DNA of 64,000 nucleotides from Peptostreptococcus russellii (GTDB lineage Bacteria; Bacillota; Clostridia; Peptostreptococcales; Peptostreptococcaceae): NCBI RefSeq assembly GCF_900110295.1, contig NZ_FODF01000003.1, positions 1 to 64,000 of the forward strand, read 5' to 3'. Shown piece by piece: positions 8,683 to 17,864 of this stretch (position 1 is its first letter; each line of letters starts with the position of its first letter). The notes under the pieces were generated by a model. It saw only the letters and a program-made list of their open reading frames with translations, ran no database searches and was not told where the DNA came from. The position numbers and the translations under genes were made by a program.

Positions 8683-11600
8683 ATGGAAGATGTGTTAGTA
8701 AGTCCTCTGAAAAACAGTCCAGAATACAACGGTATACTAGATGCTATTTCAGAGAGAGATGGAAATATTCAAGTAAATGGTCTTGTTCCAGGAAGTAAAG
8801 TAAATATTGCATATTCTATTTATAAAGATACTTCTAAGCAGATGCTTTATGTTGCAAAGACAGAATATGAGGCGAAAAAAGTCTACGAGGAACTGAATGT
8901 TTATATGAAAAATAAGGTTGAGTTTCTAGGAACTAATGAAATACTGTTCTATAGTTTAGATGCAAGAGATAGAAAAGTAGATGCTAGAAGACTGAAGACT
9001 TATTTTAGGCTGTTTAAAAAAGAGAAGATAATAGTTGTAACTTCTATGGATGCACTTGCCAAAAAGTATGTTCCAAAGAGTATAATTATGGACAATGTCT
9101 TTGATTTGAAAATAGGTCAAGTTATGGATATTGAAGAGCTTTCAAATAAATTAGTTCATCTAGGGTATCAGAGGGTGAGTAAGGTTGAAGGTTTTGGTCA
9201 GTTCAGTATAAGAGGTGGGATAGTAGATATATTTACACTTTTATATGACTACCCTATAAGACTTGAATTTTTTGATGATGAGGTTGATTCAATTAGGCAG
9301 TTTGATATTTACACTCAGAAATCTATAGATAAAATGAAGAAGGTTACAGTTACTCCTTCAAGAGAATTTATATTCCCTAAAGATGTTTCGAAGGGTGTAG
9401 AAAATATAAGAAAAGAAGTTGTAGATTCTACAGATGATGATGTACTTAGAAACATTGAAAAAATTGAAAATAAAGAGTATTTTGATGGACTTGAAAACTA
9501 TGTTGAGTATCTATTTGAGGATAAAACAGAAAGTTTAGTTCAGTATTTGAATAAAGATGCAATTGTAATTGTAGATGATGTAGCTCATTGCAAGGAAAGA
9601 TATAGAAATCTAATGTCTGAGTTTAAAGATAACTATACCTTAAATCTTGAAAGAGGTCTTGCTTTAAAAACTCAGGGACAACTTCTTTTTAGTCTCCATG
9701 ATATTATATATAAATTGGAAAAAAGAGTAGGTATATTCAATTCACTGTTATCTAAGTCAATTAGTGATATAAATGTAAAGCATACATTTACCATGGATAG
9801 CAGGGAAATTCCAGGATATAATGGAAGACTTGAAATTTTTGTTGAAGAAGTAAAGAGATTAAGACATTCAGGATATAAAATATTGGTGGCAACAGCTACG
9901 TCAGAAAGAGCTAAAAAAGTTCATACTTTGCTTTCTGAAAATGGAATAGACAGTATATACACTACAAAGAGAGACCTTGAAATAAAGACTTCTCAGATTG
10001 TAGTTTTGGGAGCAAATATAAGTGTAGGATTCCAATATCCGAAAATTAAATTCCAAGTAATTACCGATAAGGAAATGGTCGGTGCAAATAAGGCTGGAGT
10101 AAAGAAGAAGAAAAAGAAAAAGCAGAAAAATGCTGCTAAGATAGATTCTTTCCTTGAGTTGAAGGTAGGCGACTACGTTGTACACGAAAATAGCGGTATA
10201 GGTAAGTACACAGGAATTAATCAAGTAAGTGTAGGTGGAATAAAAAAGGACTACCTAAAGATTGTCTATCAAGGAGGAGATAGCCTTTATGTTCCAATAG
10301 ACCAGATGGATAAGGTCCAGAAGTATATTGGTGGAGATGTAGAAAAGGTAAAGCTTAACAAACTTGGTGGAAATGAATGGATTAAGGCAAAGAGAAAAGT
10401 AAAAAAAGAAATAGATGATATGACCAAAGAACTTATCGATCTATATGCCAAGAGAGAAAGTAGAAAAGGATATAAGTATTCTAAAGATACTCCATGGCAA
10501 AAAGAATTTGAGGATAAGTTCCCATTCCAAGAAACCGATGATCAGTTGAAGGCTATTAAGGAAACAAAAAAAGACATGGAATCTTCAAAGGTCATGGATA
10601 GACTGGTATGCGGTGATGTTGGTTATGGAAAGACAGAAGTAGCTATAAGAGCTGTTTTTAAGGCAGTAACAGATGGAAAGCAAGTAGCAGTACTTGTTCC
10701 GACGACTATACTTGCTCAGCAGCATTTTAATACATTTACAGAAAGATTTGAAGGCTATCCAATTAGGGTAGAGGTTCTAAGTAGATTTAGAACGGCTAAA
10801 CAACAGAAAGAAATAATAGAAGATGCCAAGAAGGGTCTTGTAGATGTTCTTATAGGTACTCATAGAATAGTATCAAAAGATATAGATATGCCTAGACTAG
10901 GCTTAGTTGTAGTAGATGAAGAACAAAGATTTGGAGTCAAACATAAAGAGTCTTTAAAGAAGATAAAGGCAAATGTAGATGTTCTGACTTTATCTGCTAC
11001 GCCTATACCGAGAACTCTGCATATGTCTCTAAGTGGAATTAGAGATATGAGTATTATAGAAGAACCACCACAGGAAAGATATCCTGTTATGACCTATGTA
11101 ATAGAAGCAAGGGATAGTGTAATTCAAGATGAAATTCACAGAGAACTTGCAAGAGGTGGTCAGGTATTCTTTGTTTATAATAGAGTAGAGGGAATAGCAG
11201 AAATGGCAGCTAGAATAAAGCGTCTAGTTCCAGATGCAAGAATAGGTGTAGCACATGGAAGGATGTCGGCAAAGGAATTGGAAAATACAGTCTTATCCTT
11301 CCTTTCAAAAGAATTTGATGTCCTTGTTTGTACTACAATTATAGAAACAGGTATAGATATTGCAAATGCCAATACAATGATAATATACGATGCAGATAAA
11401 ATGGGTCTTGCCCAGCTTTATCAGCTAAGAGGTCGTGTAGGAAGAAGCTCACGACAGGGGTATGCCTATCTTATGTATGAAAAAAATAAAGTTTTAAGTG
11501 AAGTAGCAGAAAAAAGATTAAAATCGATAAAAGAATTCACAGAGTTTGGTTCAGGTTTTAAGATTGCCATGAGGGACCTTGAAATTAGAGGTGCTGGTGA

Positions 11601-12090
11601 TGTTTTAGGAGCTCAGCAACATGGACATATGGCAGTAATCGGTTATGAGCTTTATGTAAAAATGTTAAATGAAGCGATTTCTAAAATAAAGGGCGAAGAA
11701 ATAGTTGAAGATATAGATGTAGAAATTAATTTAAATGTAAGTGCATATATACCTTCAGATTATATACAGGATGAAGTTACAAAACTTGAAATGTATAAGA
11801 AAATTGCTACAATAGATAGTAAGGAGGACATGTATGAGATTCAGGAAGAACTGGAGGATAGATTCTCAGATATTCCAAAAGAAACTCAGACATTACTTAA
11901 CATAGCTTACATTAAGTCTCTATGTAAGAGGTTAAAAATAGATAAAGTTAAACAATCAGGCCAGATTATAGATTTGGAACCTTTGACGAAATATGAAACA
12001 AAGGAAGTCAATGGACATGAAATCGTAATGGAACTTGAAGATATGCTTGAGGGTATATATAAGAGACAAAAAGCCAAAAAACAAAATTAG
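8683..12090 (+). CDS. mfd: Transcription-repair coupling factor
   Basis: 1135 residues, close to family length. It removes RNA polymerase stalled at DNA lesions and recruits UvrA. The N-terminal UvrB-like part lacks helicase motifs. The RNA-polymerase interaction domain starts near DYVVHENSGIGKY after a very Lys-rich linker (about residues 470-485). The RecG-like motor has Walker A CGDVGYGKTEVA, DEEQRFG (DExx box) and TATPIPRTLHM, and ends with LYQLRGRVGRS. A TRCF C-terminal domain completes it. It lies between pth and prsA, probably co-transcribed. Confidence 0.98.
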   Translation: MEDVLVSPLKNSPEYNGILDAISERDGNIQVNGLVPGSKVNIAYSIYKDTSKQMLYVAKTEYEAKKVYEELNVYMKNKVEFLGTNEILFYSLDARDRKVDARRLKTYFRLFKKEKIIVVTSMDALAKKYVPKSIIMDNVFDLKIGQVMDIEELSNKLVHLGYQRVSKVEGFGQFSIRGGIVDIFTLLYDYPIRLEFFDDEVDSIRQFDIYTQKSIDKMKKVTVTPSREFIFPKDVSKGVENIRKEVVDSTDDDVLRNIEKIENKEYFDGLENYVEYLFEDKTESLVQYLNKDAIVIVDDVAHCKERYRNLMSEFKDNYTLNLERGLALKTQGQLLFSLHDIIYKLEKRVGIFNSLLSKSISDINVKHTFTMDSREIPGYNGRLEIFVEEVKRLRHSGYKILVATATSERAKKVHTLLSENGIDSIYTTKRDLEIKTSQIVVLGANISVGFQYPKIKFQVITDKEMVGANKAGVKKKKKKKQKNAAKIDSFLELKVGDYVVHENSGIGKYTGINQVSVGGIKKDYLKIVYQGGDSLYVPIDQMDKVQKYIGGDVEKVKLNKLGGNEWIKAKRKVKKEIDDMTKELIDLYAKRESRKGYKYSKDTPWQKEFEDKFPFQETDDQLKAIKETKKDMESSKVMDRLVCGDVGYGKTEVAIRAVFKAVTDGKQVAVLVPTTILAQQHFNTFTERFEGYPIRVEVLSRFRTAKQQKEIIEDAKKGLVDVLIGTHRIVSKDIDMPRLGLVVVDEEQRFGVKHKESLKKIKANVDVLTLSATPIPRTLHMSLSGIRDMSIIEEPPQERYPVMTYVIEARDSVIQDEIHRELARGGQVFFVYNRVEGIAEMAARIKRLVPDARIGVAHGRMSAKELENTVLSFLSKEFDVLVCTTIIETGIDIANANTMIIYDADKMGLAQLYQLRGRVGRSSRQGYAYLMYEKNKVLSEVAEKRLKSIKEFTEFGSGFKIAMRDLEIRGAGDVLGAQQHGHMAVIGYELYVKMLNEAISKIKGEEIVEDIDVEINLNVSAYIPSDYIQDEVTKLEMYKKIATIDSKEDMYEIQEELEDRFSDIPKETQTLLNIAYIKSLCKRLKIDKVKQSGQIIDLEPLTKYETKEVNGHEIVMELEDMLEGIYKRQKAKKQN

Positions 12091-12102
12091 GAGGACAGGA
12101 TT

Positions 12103-13203
12103 TTGAAGAAACTATTAGCTATTTTAGCGGCTTGTGTTATCGGACTTACAACAGTAGCCTGTGTAGGAGATGCAACATTAGCCAAAGTAAATGGAAAGCC
12201 TATAAAGGCTAAGCAGTATGAAGAGGAATTAAGATTTACAAAGTGGATATATGAATTACAGTATGGAGATTCAGTTTGGGAAATGATGAAGGCTCAGGAT
12301 CCTAAATATCAAGAAACTATAAAGAATCAAGTTCTTGACAAGATGATACAGGAACAGACATTCTTAGAGTATGCAGAAAAGAATGATATAAAGCCTAGTG
12401 AAAAAGAATTAAAAGAATTTAAAGAACAGAATAAGAAGATATTAGAAGATGCAAAGACTAAGGAAAGCCTAAAGAAGGCTGGTATAAATGAAGAGTTTTT
12501 AGATAAGTTAGCTGAAAAGTCTGCAACAATGGCTGGAGTTCAGAAGTTTATAGAAAAGAAGTCAACTCCTAGCGAAAAGCAGTTAAAAGAATACTTTGAT
12601 AAGCATAATGAAAAGTTAGATGCTTCTCATATATTATTAGCTACAACTGATCCAAATACTGGAAAGCCAATGGATGAAAAGCAAAAGGCTGAAGTTAAGA
12701 AGAAGGCTGACGAAATATACAAAAAGGCAAAAGACGGAGAAGATTTTGCTAAGTTAGCTAAGGAATATTCTCAGGACCCAGGATCTAAAGAAGCTGGTGG
12801 TTCATTAGGTCAGTTCCCTAGAGGAGCTATGGTTCCAGAGTTTGAAAAGGTAGCATTCTCTCTAAAGGACGGAGAAATATCTCAGCCAGTAGAGACTCAG
12901 TTTGGATACCACATTATCAAATTGAATAAGAGAATAAAGCTTAACTATAATGATGTTAAGAATACAATGAAGCAGGAACTTACTCAGCAGAATATGCAGG
13001 AACTACTAACAAAGATTCAAAAAGATGCTAAGGTAGAAAAATTTGAAGATAAGTTAAAGGATATTAAGTTCGGCCCTGTAGAAACAGAAAAGAAGAAAGA
13101 CGACAAGAAAACAGACGAAAAGAAATCAGACGAAAAGAAATCAGATGAAAAGAAGACAGATGACAAGAAGGCTGACGAAAAGAAGACTGAAGAAAAAAAG
13201 TAA
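12103..13203 (+). CDS. prsA: PrsA-like peptidyl-prolyl isomerase lipoprotein
   Basis: A 366-residue extracytoplasmic foldase. The TTG start at 12103 follows AGGAGG. Residues 1-20 are a lipoprotein signal with lipobox-like TVAC, Cys20 being the likely lipidated residue. A SurA-like N-terminal region is followed by a parvulin domain (about 170-270: LDASHILLATTDP, AKEYSQDPGSKEAGGSLGQF, ETQFGYHIIKLN). The last 35 or so residues are a charged tail of KKTDE/KKSDE repeats not typical of B. subtilis PrsA. It should fold exported proteins between membrane and wall. It sits 12 bases after mfd and ends the operon with a terminator. Confidence 0.93.
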   Translation: MKKLLAILAACVIGLTTVACVGDATLAKVNGKPIKAKQYEEELRFTKWIYELQYGDSVWEMMKAQDPKYQETIKNQVLDKMIQEQTFLEYAEKNDIKPSEKELKEFKEQNKKILEDAKTKESLKKAGINEEFLDKLAEKSATMAGVQKFIEKKSTPSEKQLKEYFDKHNEKLDASHILLATTDPNTGKPMDEKQKAEVKKKADEIYKKAKDGEDFAKLAKEYSQDPGSKEAGGSLGQFPRGAMVPEFEKVAFSLKDGEISQPVETQFGYHIIKLNKRIKLNYNDVKNTMKQELTQQNMQELLTKIQKDAKVEKFEDKLKDIKFGPVETEKKKDDKKTDEKKSDEKKSDEKKTDDKKADEKKTEEKK

Positions 13204-13219
13204 AATAGTAAATATAGAA

Positions 13220-13254
13220 ACGACCACGCTTAAAAATGCGTGGTCGTTTTTTTG
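13220..13254 (+). terminator. Terminator after prsA
   Basis: ACGACCACGC, loop TTAAAAAT, GCGTGGTCGT and seven T. It closes the pth-mfd-prsA transcript and marks the left border of the respiratory island. Confidence 0.93.
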
Positions 13255-13435
13255 TTAAAATTAAAGATGAAAAATAAGAACTTTAAAATAATTTTTTTTC
13301 TTGTAGGTATAAAGTCTAAATTAAAAAGTAAATAGAAGTTTCATATAAGTTAAAACTTTGTGAAAAAGTAAATAGATTTTTTCTTTTATAAAATAATAAA
13401 TCTATTTAAATAACATATATTAGCTAGTTGATTTC

Positions 13436-13464
13436 TTGACAGTTGTTTGAATTGATAATATGAT
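13436..13464 (+). promoter_or_regulatory. Consensus promoter of the cyd operon
   Basis: TTGACA (13436-13441), a 17-base spacer and TATGAT (13459-13464): a near-perfect sigma-A promoter about 245 bases ahead of cydA, leaving a leader of roughly 235 bases. I looked for a Rex-type palindrome or a known riboswitch in 13255-13707 and could not make a convincing case for either. Confidence 0.8.
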
Positions 13465-13707
13465 TAAGATAGAAGAAAATCAATGTTTTATCAAAAAGAC
13501 GCAGGATAGTGTTTTCATCACAATATTTCAATTAATAAAATTAACTTACAAATAAATAAATATGAAAAAATATTTGATCTGTTTTATGTTTAAAAGCTGT
13601 TTAATATGTGTATAACTAATAATGAAAACGTCAAAGCCAATAGTACGTAAATATTTAAGTTTGTGCTAAATTTGACAAAATATATTTCAAGAAAGGAAAG
13701 TGTTATT

Positions 13708-15102
13708 ATGCCTGATGTATTAAGTCTTGCAAGATTCCAGTTTGCTATGACTACAGTATTTCACTTTTTCTTTGTACCGTTATCAATAGGTCTAGGTGTC
13801 TGTGTTTCAGTTATGGAAACAAGATATTGTATGACTGGAGATGTAAGGTATAAGCAGTTGACGAAATTCTGGGGCAAAATGCTGATACTAAGCTTTGCAG
13901 TGGGAGTAGTTACAGGAATTATTCAAGAGTTCCAGTTCGGTATGAATTGGTCAGATTATTCACGATTTGTAGGAGATATATTTGGAGCACCTCTAGCAAT
14001 AGAAGCTCTTTTATCATTCTTCCTAGAATCAACATTCCTTGGGGTATGGATGTTCTCTTGGGAAAAAGTATCAAAAAAGACACACTGTCTTTTTATATGG
14101 CTAGTAACGATAGGGTCAACTCTATCAGCGCTATGGATACTTACAGCAAATAGCTTTATGCAACATCCGGAAGGTTTTGAAATAATAAATGGAAGAGCTC
14201 AAATGGTTGATTTTGGAGCAGTAATTTCAAATCCACAAGTGTGGTATGAATTTGGACATGTAATATTTGCCGCACTTACACTAGCAGCATTCTTTATAAT
14301 GGGTAGCTCAGCTATTAATATTATAAAGAAGAAAGAAGTAGATTTTTACAAGAAATCTATGAAAACAGTAGCAATTATAGCAATTATAGGAGCAATGGGG
14401 ACAGCTGGAGTAGGCGATTTACAGGCGAGAGCACTTGTAAAAGATCAGCCACTTAAGTTTGCAGCTATGGAAGGTATTTACAAAGATACTCCAGATCCGG
14501 CACCTTGGGCAGTTTTATCAAATATCAATACGGAAAAAAGAGAATCAGAGCCTATAATAGAAGTTCCTTATTTATTAAGTATACTTTCATATCATAAGCT
14601 TTCAGGATCTGTTAGAGGTATGGATTCAGTTACTAAGGAATTCCAGTCAAAATATGGTGATCTAGATTATAATCTTCCCGTAAAGACAATGTTTTATAGT
14701 TTCAGAGTAATGGCTGGATTTGGTGGAATATTCGTTTTAATGTCAATAATAGCTTTAATAGGAATTAAGAAAAATAAAATTGAAAATTGGAAGGTATTTT
14801 TAAAATTAATGGGAATATGTACTTTCTTGCCTTGGTTTGCAACATCAACAGGCTGGCTAATTACTGAGCTTGGTAGATATCCTTGGACAGTTTATGGATT
14901 ATTTACAATAGCTGATTCAGTATCTCCAAATGTTACAGCAGGGCAACTACTATTTACCAATATAGTTTACTTCGGTCTATTTACAATATTAGGTGGAGTA
15001 ATGGTATATCTAATGGTAAGACAATTTAAGAAGGGTCCTTTTGCAGATGAAAATAACTTGACTGCAGAAAATGTAGATCCATTTGGATATAAGGGGGTGT
15101 AG
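13708..15102 (+). CDS. cydA: Cytochrome bd ubiquinol/menaquinol oxidase subunit I
   Basis: 464 residues; the ATG at 13708 follows GAAAGGAAAG and gives the normal N-terminus MPDVLSLARFQFAMT, so the longer open frame to 13663 is not used. Heme ligands are visible: His in FHFFFVPLS (b595), His in EFGHVIFA and Met in FRVMAGFG (b558). GRYPW stands for the family GRQPW motif. Length fits the short Q-loop class of Firmicutes. It is a membrane quinol oxidase with very high oxygen affinity that works with CydB three bases downstream. In an anaerobe it most likely scavenges oxygen and feeds a proton gradient. Confidence 0.97.
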   Translation: MPDVLSLARFQFAMTTVFHFFFVPLSIGLGVCVSVMETRYCMTGDVRYKQLTKFWGKMLILSFAVGVVTGIIQEFQFGMNWSDYSRFVGDIFGAPLAIEALLSFFLESTFLGVWMFSWEKVSKKTHCLFIWLVTIGSTLSALWILTANSFMQHPEGFEIINGRAQMVDFGAVISNPQVWYEFGHVIFAALTLAAFFIMGSSAINIIKKKEVDFYKKSMKTVAIIAIIGAMGTAGVGDLQARALVKDQPLKFAAMEGIYKDTPDPAPWAVLSNINTEKRESEPIIEVPYLLSILSYHKLSGSVRGMDSVTKEFQSKYGDLDYNLPVKTMFYSFRVMAGFGGIFVLMSIIALIGIKKNKIENWKVFLKLMGICTFLPWFATSTGWLITELGRYPWTVYGLFTIADSVSPNVTAGQLLFTNIVYFGLFTILGGVMVYLMVRQFKKGPFADENNLTAENVDPFGYKGV

Positions 15103-15105
15103 AAC

Positions 15106-16125
15106 ATGAGTTTTTGGCAGATACTTTGGTTTATATTAATCGGTGTTCTATTCTCAGGGTTCTTCTTCCTTGAAGGTTTCGACTATGGTGTAGGTATTCT
15201 TCATCTTTTCCTTGGAAAAAACAAGGAAGAAAGAGACCAGATAATGATGACAATAGAGCCTGTGTGGGATGGTAATGAAGTTTGGCTTATAACAGCAGGT
15301 GGAGCTATATTTGCTTCATTCCCATATTGGTATGCAGCACTTTTTAGCGGATTTTATATTCCACTTTTTATAGTGCTTGCAGGTTTAATTTTAAGAGGTG
15401 TGTGCTTTGCATTTAGACACTTCTCAGAAACAGATAAGGCAAAGGAAATTTGGGATAAGGTATTTGGGATATCAAATATTATTCCTCCATTTGTTTTAGG
15501 TATGATATTTACAGCAATGGTATCTGGTATGCCTATGGATGCCAAAGGAAATATATATGCTAGCTTTGGAGACTATGTAACACCATTTTCACTTGTTGGT
15601 GGTGTAGCAGTTCTTCTACTATGTCTACTTCACGGTCTTAATTATATAGCTTTAAAGACTACAGGGGACATAAGAGAGAGAGCTCATAAGTGGGCAAAAA
15701 AACTTTATATAGTATTATTTGCAGGTGAAGTATTATTTGCTATTTTACTATATTTATATACTGATTTCTTTATAGTTCATCCAGTATCCACAGTAGTGTT
15801 ACTAGTTGCTATTATAGCTTTATCAGTATTTGCTACAAAGTCAGTTCACTCAAGACACGAAGGAAGAGCTTTTATAGCCAGTGGTCTTACTTTGATAGCG
15901 GTAGTAGCATTATTATTTACAGGTTTGTTCCCAAGAGTAATGGTAAGTTCAATAGATCCAAATTACTCATTACTTATAGCTAATGCCTCAAGTTCTGAAT
16001 ATACGCTAAAGACTATGACAATAGTAACTATATGCGTATTGCCAATAGTACTTGCATATCAGGCGTGGGCTTACAACTTCTTTAAAGGAAGAGTTCATAA
16101 GAAGGGTAAGGAACTAGAAAAATAA
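15106..16125 (+). CDS. cydB: Cytochrome bd oxidase subunit II
   Basis: 339 residues, normal for CydB, with about eight or nine membrane segments. It has the typical start MSFWQILWFILIGVLFSGFF, then EGFDYGVGIL and MMTIEPVWDGNEVWLITAGG, a very conserved CydB block. The ribosome site is GGGGGTG. It forms the heterodimer with CydA; its stop overlaps the next start (TAATG), which indicates translational coupling to the ABC transporter. Confidence 0.97.
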   Translation: MSFWQILWFILIGVLFSGFFFLEGFDYGVGILHLFLGKNKEERDQIMMTIEPVWDGNEVWLITAGGAIFASFPYWYAALFSGFYIPLFIVLAGLILRGVCFAFRHFSETDKAKEIWDKVFGISNIIPPFVLGMIFTAMVSGMPMDAKGNIYASFGDYVTPFSLVGGVAVLLLCLLHGLNYIALKTTGDIRERAHKWAKKLYIVLFAGEVLFAILLYLYTDFFIVHPVSTVVLLVAIIALSVFATKSVHSRHEGRAFIASGLTLIAVVALLFTGLFPRVMVSSIDPNYSLLIANASSSEYTLKTMTIVTICVLPIVLAYQAWAYNFFKGRVHKKGKELEK

Positions 16126-17864
16126 TGATTGATAAGCAGATTTTAAAAATCAAAGGTATGAAATCATTGATGGGAAAGCTTGTGGGAATTTCATTCCTAC
16201 AAGCTTTATTTATACTATTCCAAGGTGTATTTCTTTCAAAAACAATTACAAATCTTTTTCATGGGGAAAGTCTTTCAAAGCAGATAATATATATTATATT
16301 ATTTGCAGTTTGTTTTGTATTAAGACATTTTTCTCATATTATAAGCGAGGCTTCGGCAAGTAAATTCTCAGCTTCTGTGGGAGAAGATTTAAGAAAAAGA
16401 TTAATGAGAAAAATATATAGATTAGGTCCATGTCTAGTGCAAAAAGAGGGAACAGCCACTTTGACAGTTGCGGCTATGGAAGGTATATCCAATATTGAAA
16501 ACTATATCTCAATAATAAGTATCAAGATAGTCGAGATGATGATACTACCTGTAATATTAATTATCTCAATTTTTTATTATGATTTAACAAGTGGAATAAT
16601 ACTTGTGCTTGTATTTCCAATAGTAATAGTTTTTATGGCATTATTTGGAAATGCGGCAAAGGCAAAGGCAGATAAGCAGTTTAGTGGATACAAGCTTCTT
16701 TCAAATCATTTTTTAGATTCACTTCAGGGACTTGAAACTCTAAAAATAATAGGAAAGAGTGAAAAACATTCTCAGAATGTATTTTATGTAAGTGAAGATT
16801 ATAGAAAAGCTACTATGAGCACACTTAAAATAGCTATACTGTCAACATTTGCTTTGGACTTTTTCACAACTCTTTCTATTGCAATAGTTGCTGTATTTTT
16901 GGGTCTAAGGCTTTTAAATGGTCAAATGCTACTTTATCCAGCGATGACAGTATTAATACTTGCACCTGAGTTTTTCTTCCCACTAAGACAGTTTGCAGAG
17001 GACTATCATGCAACTTTAGATGGTAAAAATGCCATGAAAGATTTATATAGAATAGAGAATATGACCGATTTAAAGATGGAAAATAAACTAAAAATTGGTG
17101 AATTTAAAGTTACAAATGATATAGAGTTAGAAATAAAAAATTTAAGTTACAAATATGAAGATAATGAAAAATATGCCATAAAAAATATAAATTATAGACA
17201 TAAAGGCTTTGCAAAAATAGGTATTATAGGATATAGCGGTTCTGGAAAGTCTACACTTTTAAATATAATCGGAGGATTTTTACAGGCTGAATCGGGAACC
17301 AAGATAAGAGTAAACAATGTTGAAATGGAACATTTTACTCAAGAAGGTTGGCAGAATGAAATAATATACATACCTCAAAATCCATATATATTTTCAGGAA
17401 CTATTTTGGATAATATGAGATTTTATTCACCAAATGCGACTTTAGAAGAGCTAATAGAAGTTTCTAAAAAGGTTGGTTTGTATGAACTTATTGATAGTAT
17501 GGAAGATAAATTTAATACAAAAATAGGTGAAGGTGGAAGAAATATTTCTGGAGGACAGGCTCAAAGAATAGCTATAGCAAGAGCATTTTTGAGTCCAGAT
17601 AGAAAAATTCTTTTATTAGATGAACCGACAGCACATCTTGACATAGAAACAGAAGTCGAGCTTAAAAAATATATTTTAGAACTTGCTGAAAATAGATTGA
17701 TGTTTTTCTCAACTCATAGACTTCATTGGATGAAAGATATGGACGATATACTTGTTATTTCAAATGGAGAGCTAATTCAAAGTGGAAGTTATGATGAAAT
17801 AAATAATGAGGATGGAGAATTTATAAGACTTGCTAAGAGAATGAGAGGTGATAATGTTGAATAG
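16125..17864 (+). CDS. cydD: CydD-type ABC exporter half (cytochrome bd assembly)
   Basis: 579 residues: a six-helix ABC exporter domain (about 1-320) followed by an ATPase domain with Walker A GYSGSGKST, signature ISGGQAQRIAIARA and Walker B ILLLDEPTAHLD. CydDC is required to assemble cytochrome bd; it has been described as a thiol (cysteine/glutathione) exporter and more recently as a heme transporter. It overlaps cydB by one base and cydC by about ten, so the four genes are tightly coupled. The CydD versus CydC naming follows gene order and is the least certain point. Confidence 0.9.
   Translation: MIDKQILKIKGMKSLMGKLVGISFLQALFILFQGVFLSKTITNLFHGESLSKQIIYIILFAVCFVLRHFSHIISEASASKFSASVGEDLRKRLMRKIYRLGPCLVQKEGTATLTVAAMEGISNIENYISIISIKIVEMMILPVILIISIFYYDLTSGIILVLVFPIVIVFMALFGNAAKAKADKQFSGYKLLSNHFLDSLQGLETLKIIGKSEKHSQNVFYVSEDYRKATMSTLKIAILSTFALDFFTTLSIAIVAVFLGLRLLNGQMLLYPAMTVLILAPEFFFPLRQFAEDYHATLDGKNAMKDLYRIENMTDLKMENKLKIGEFKVTNDIELEIKNLSYKYEDNEKYAIKNINYRHKGFAKIGIIGYSGSGKSTLLNIIGGFLQAESGTKIRVNNVEMEHFTQEGWQNEIIYIPQNPYIFSGTILDNMRFYSPNATLEELIEVSKKVGLYELIDSMEDKFNTKIGEGGRNISGGQAQRIAIARAFLSPDRKILLLDEPTAHLDIETEVELKKYILELAENRLMFFSTHRLHWMKDMDDILVISNGELIQSGSYDEINNEDGEFIRLAKRMRGDNVE

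Noticed and set aside
13465-13707. Riboswitch or Rex site in the cydA leader
   Set aside because: The leader is about 235 bases long and has scraps such as GACGCA and CAAAGCC, but no arrangement matched a c-di-GMP or other known riboswitch core, and no TTGTTAA-N4-TTAACAA-type Rex palindrome was found.
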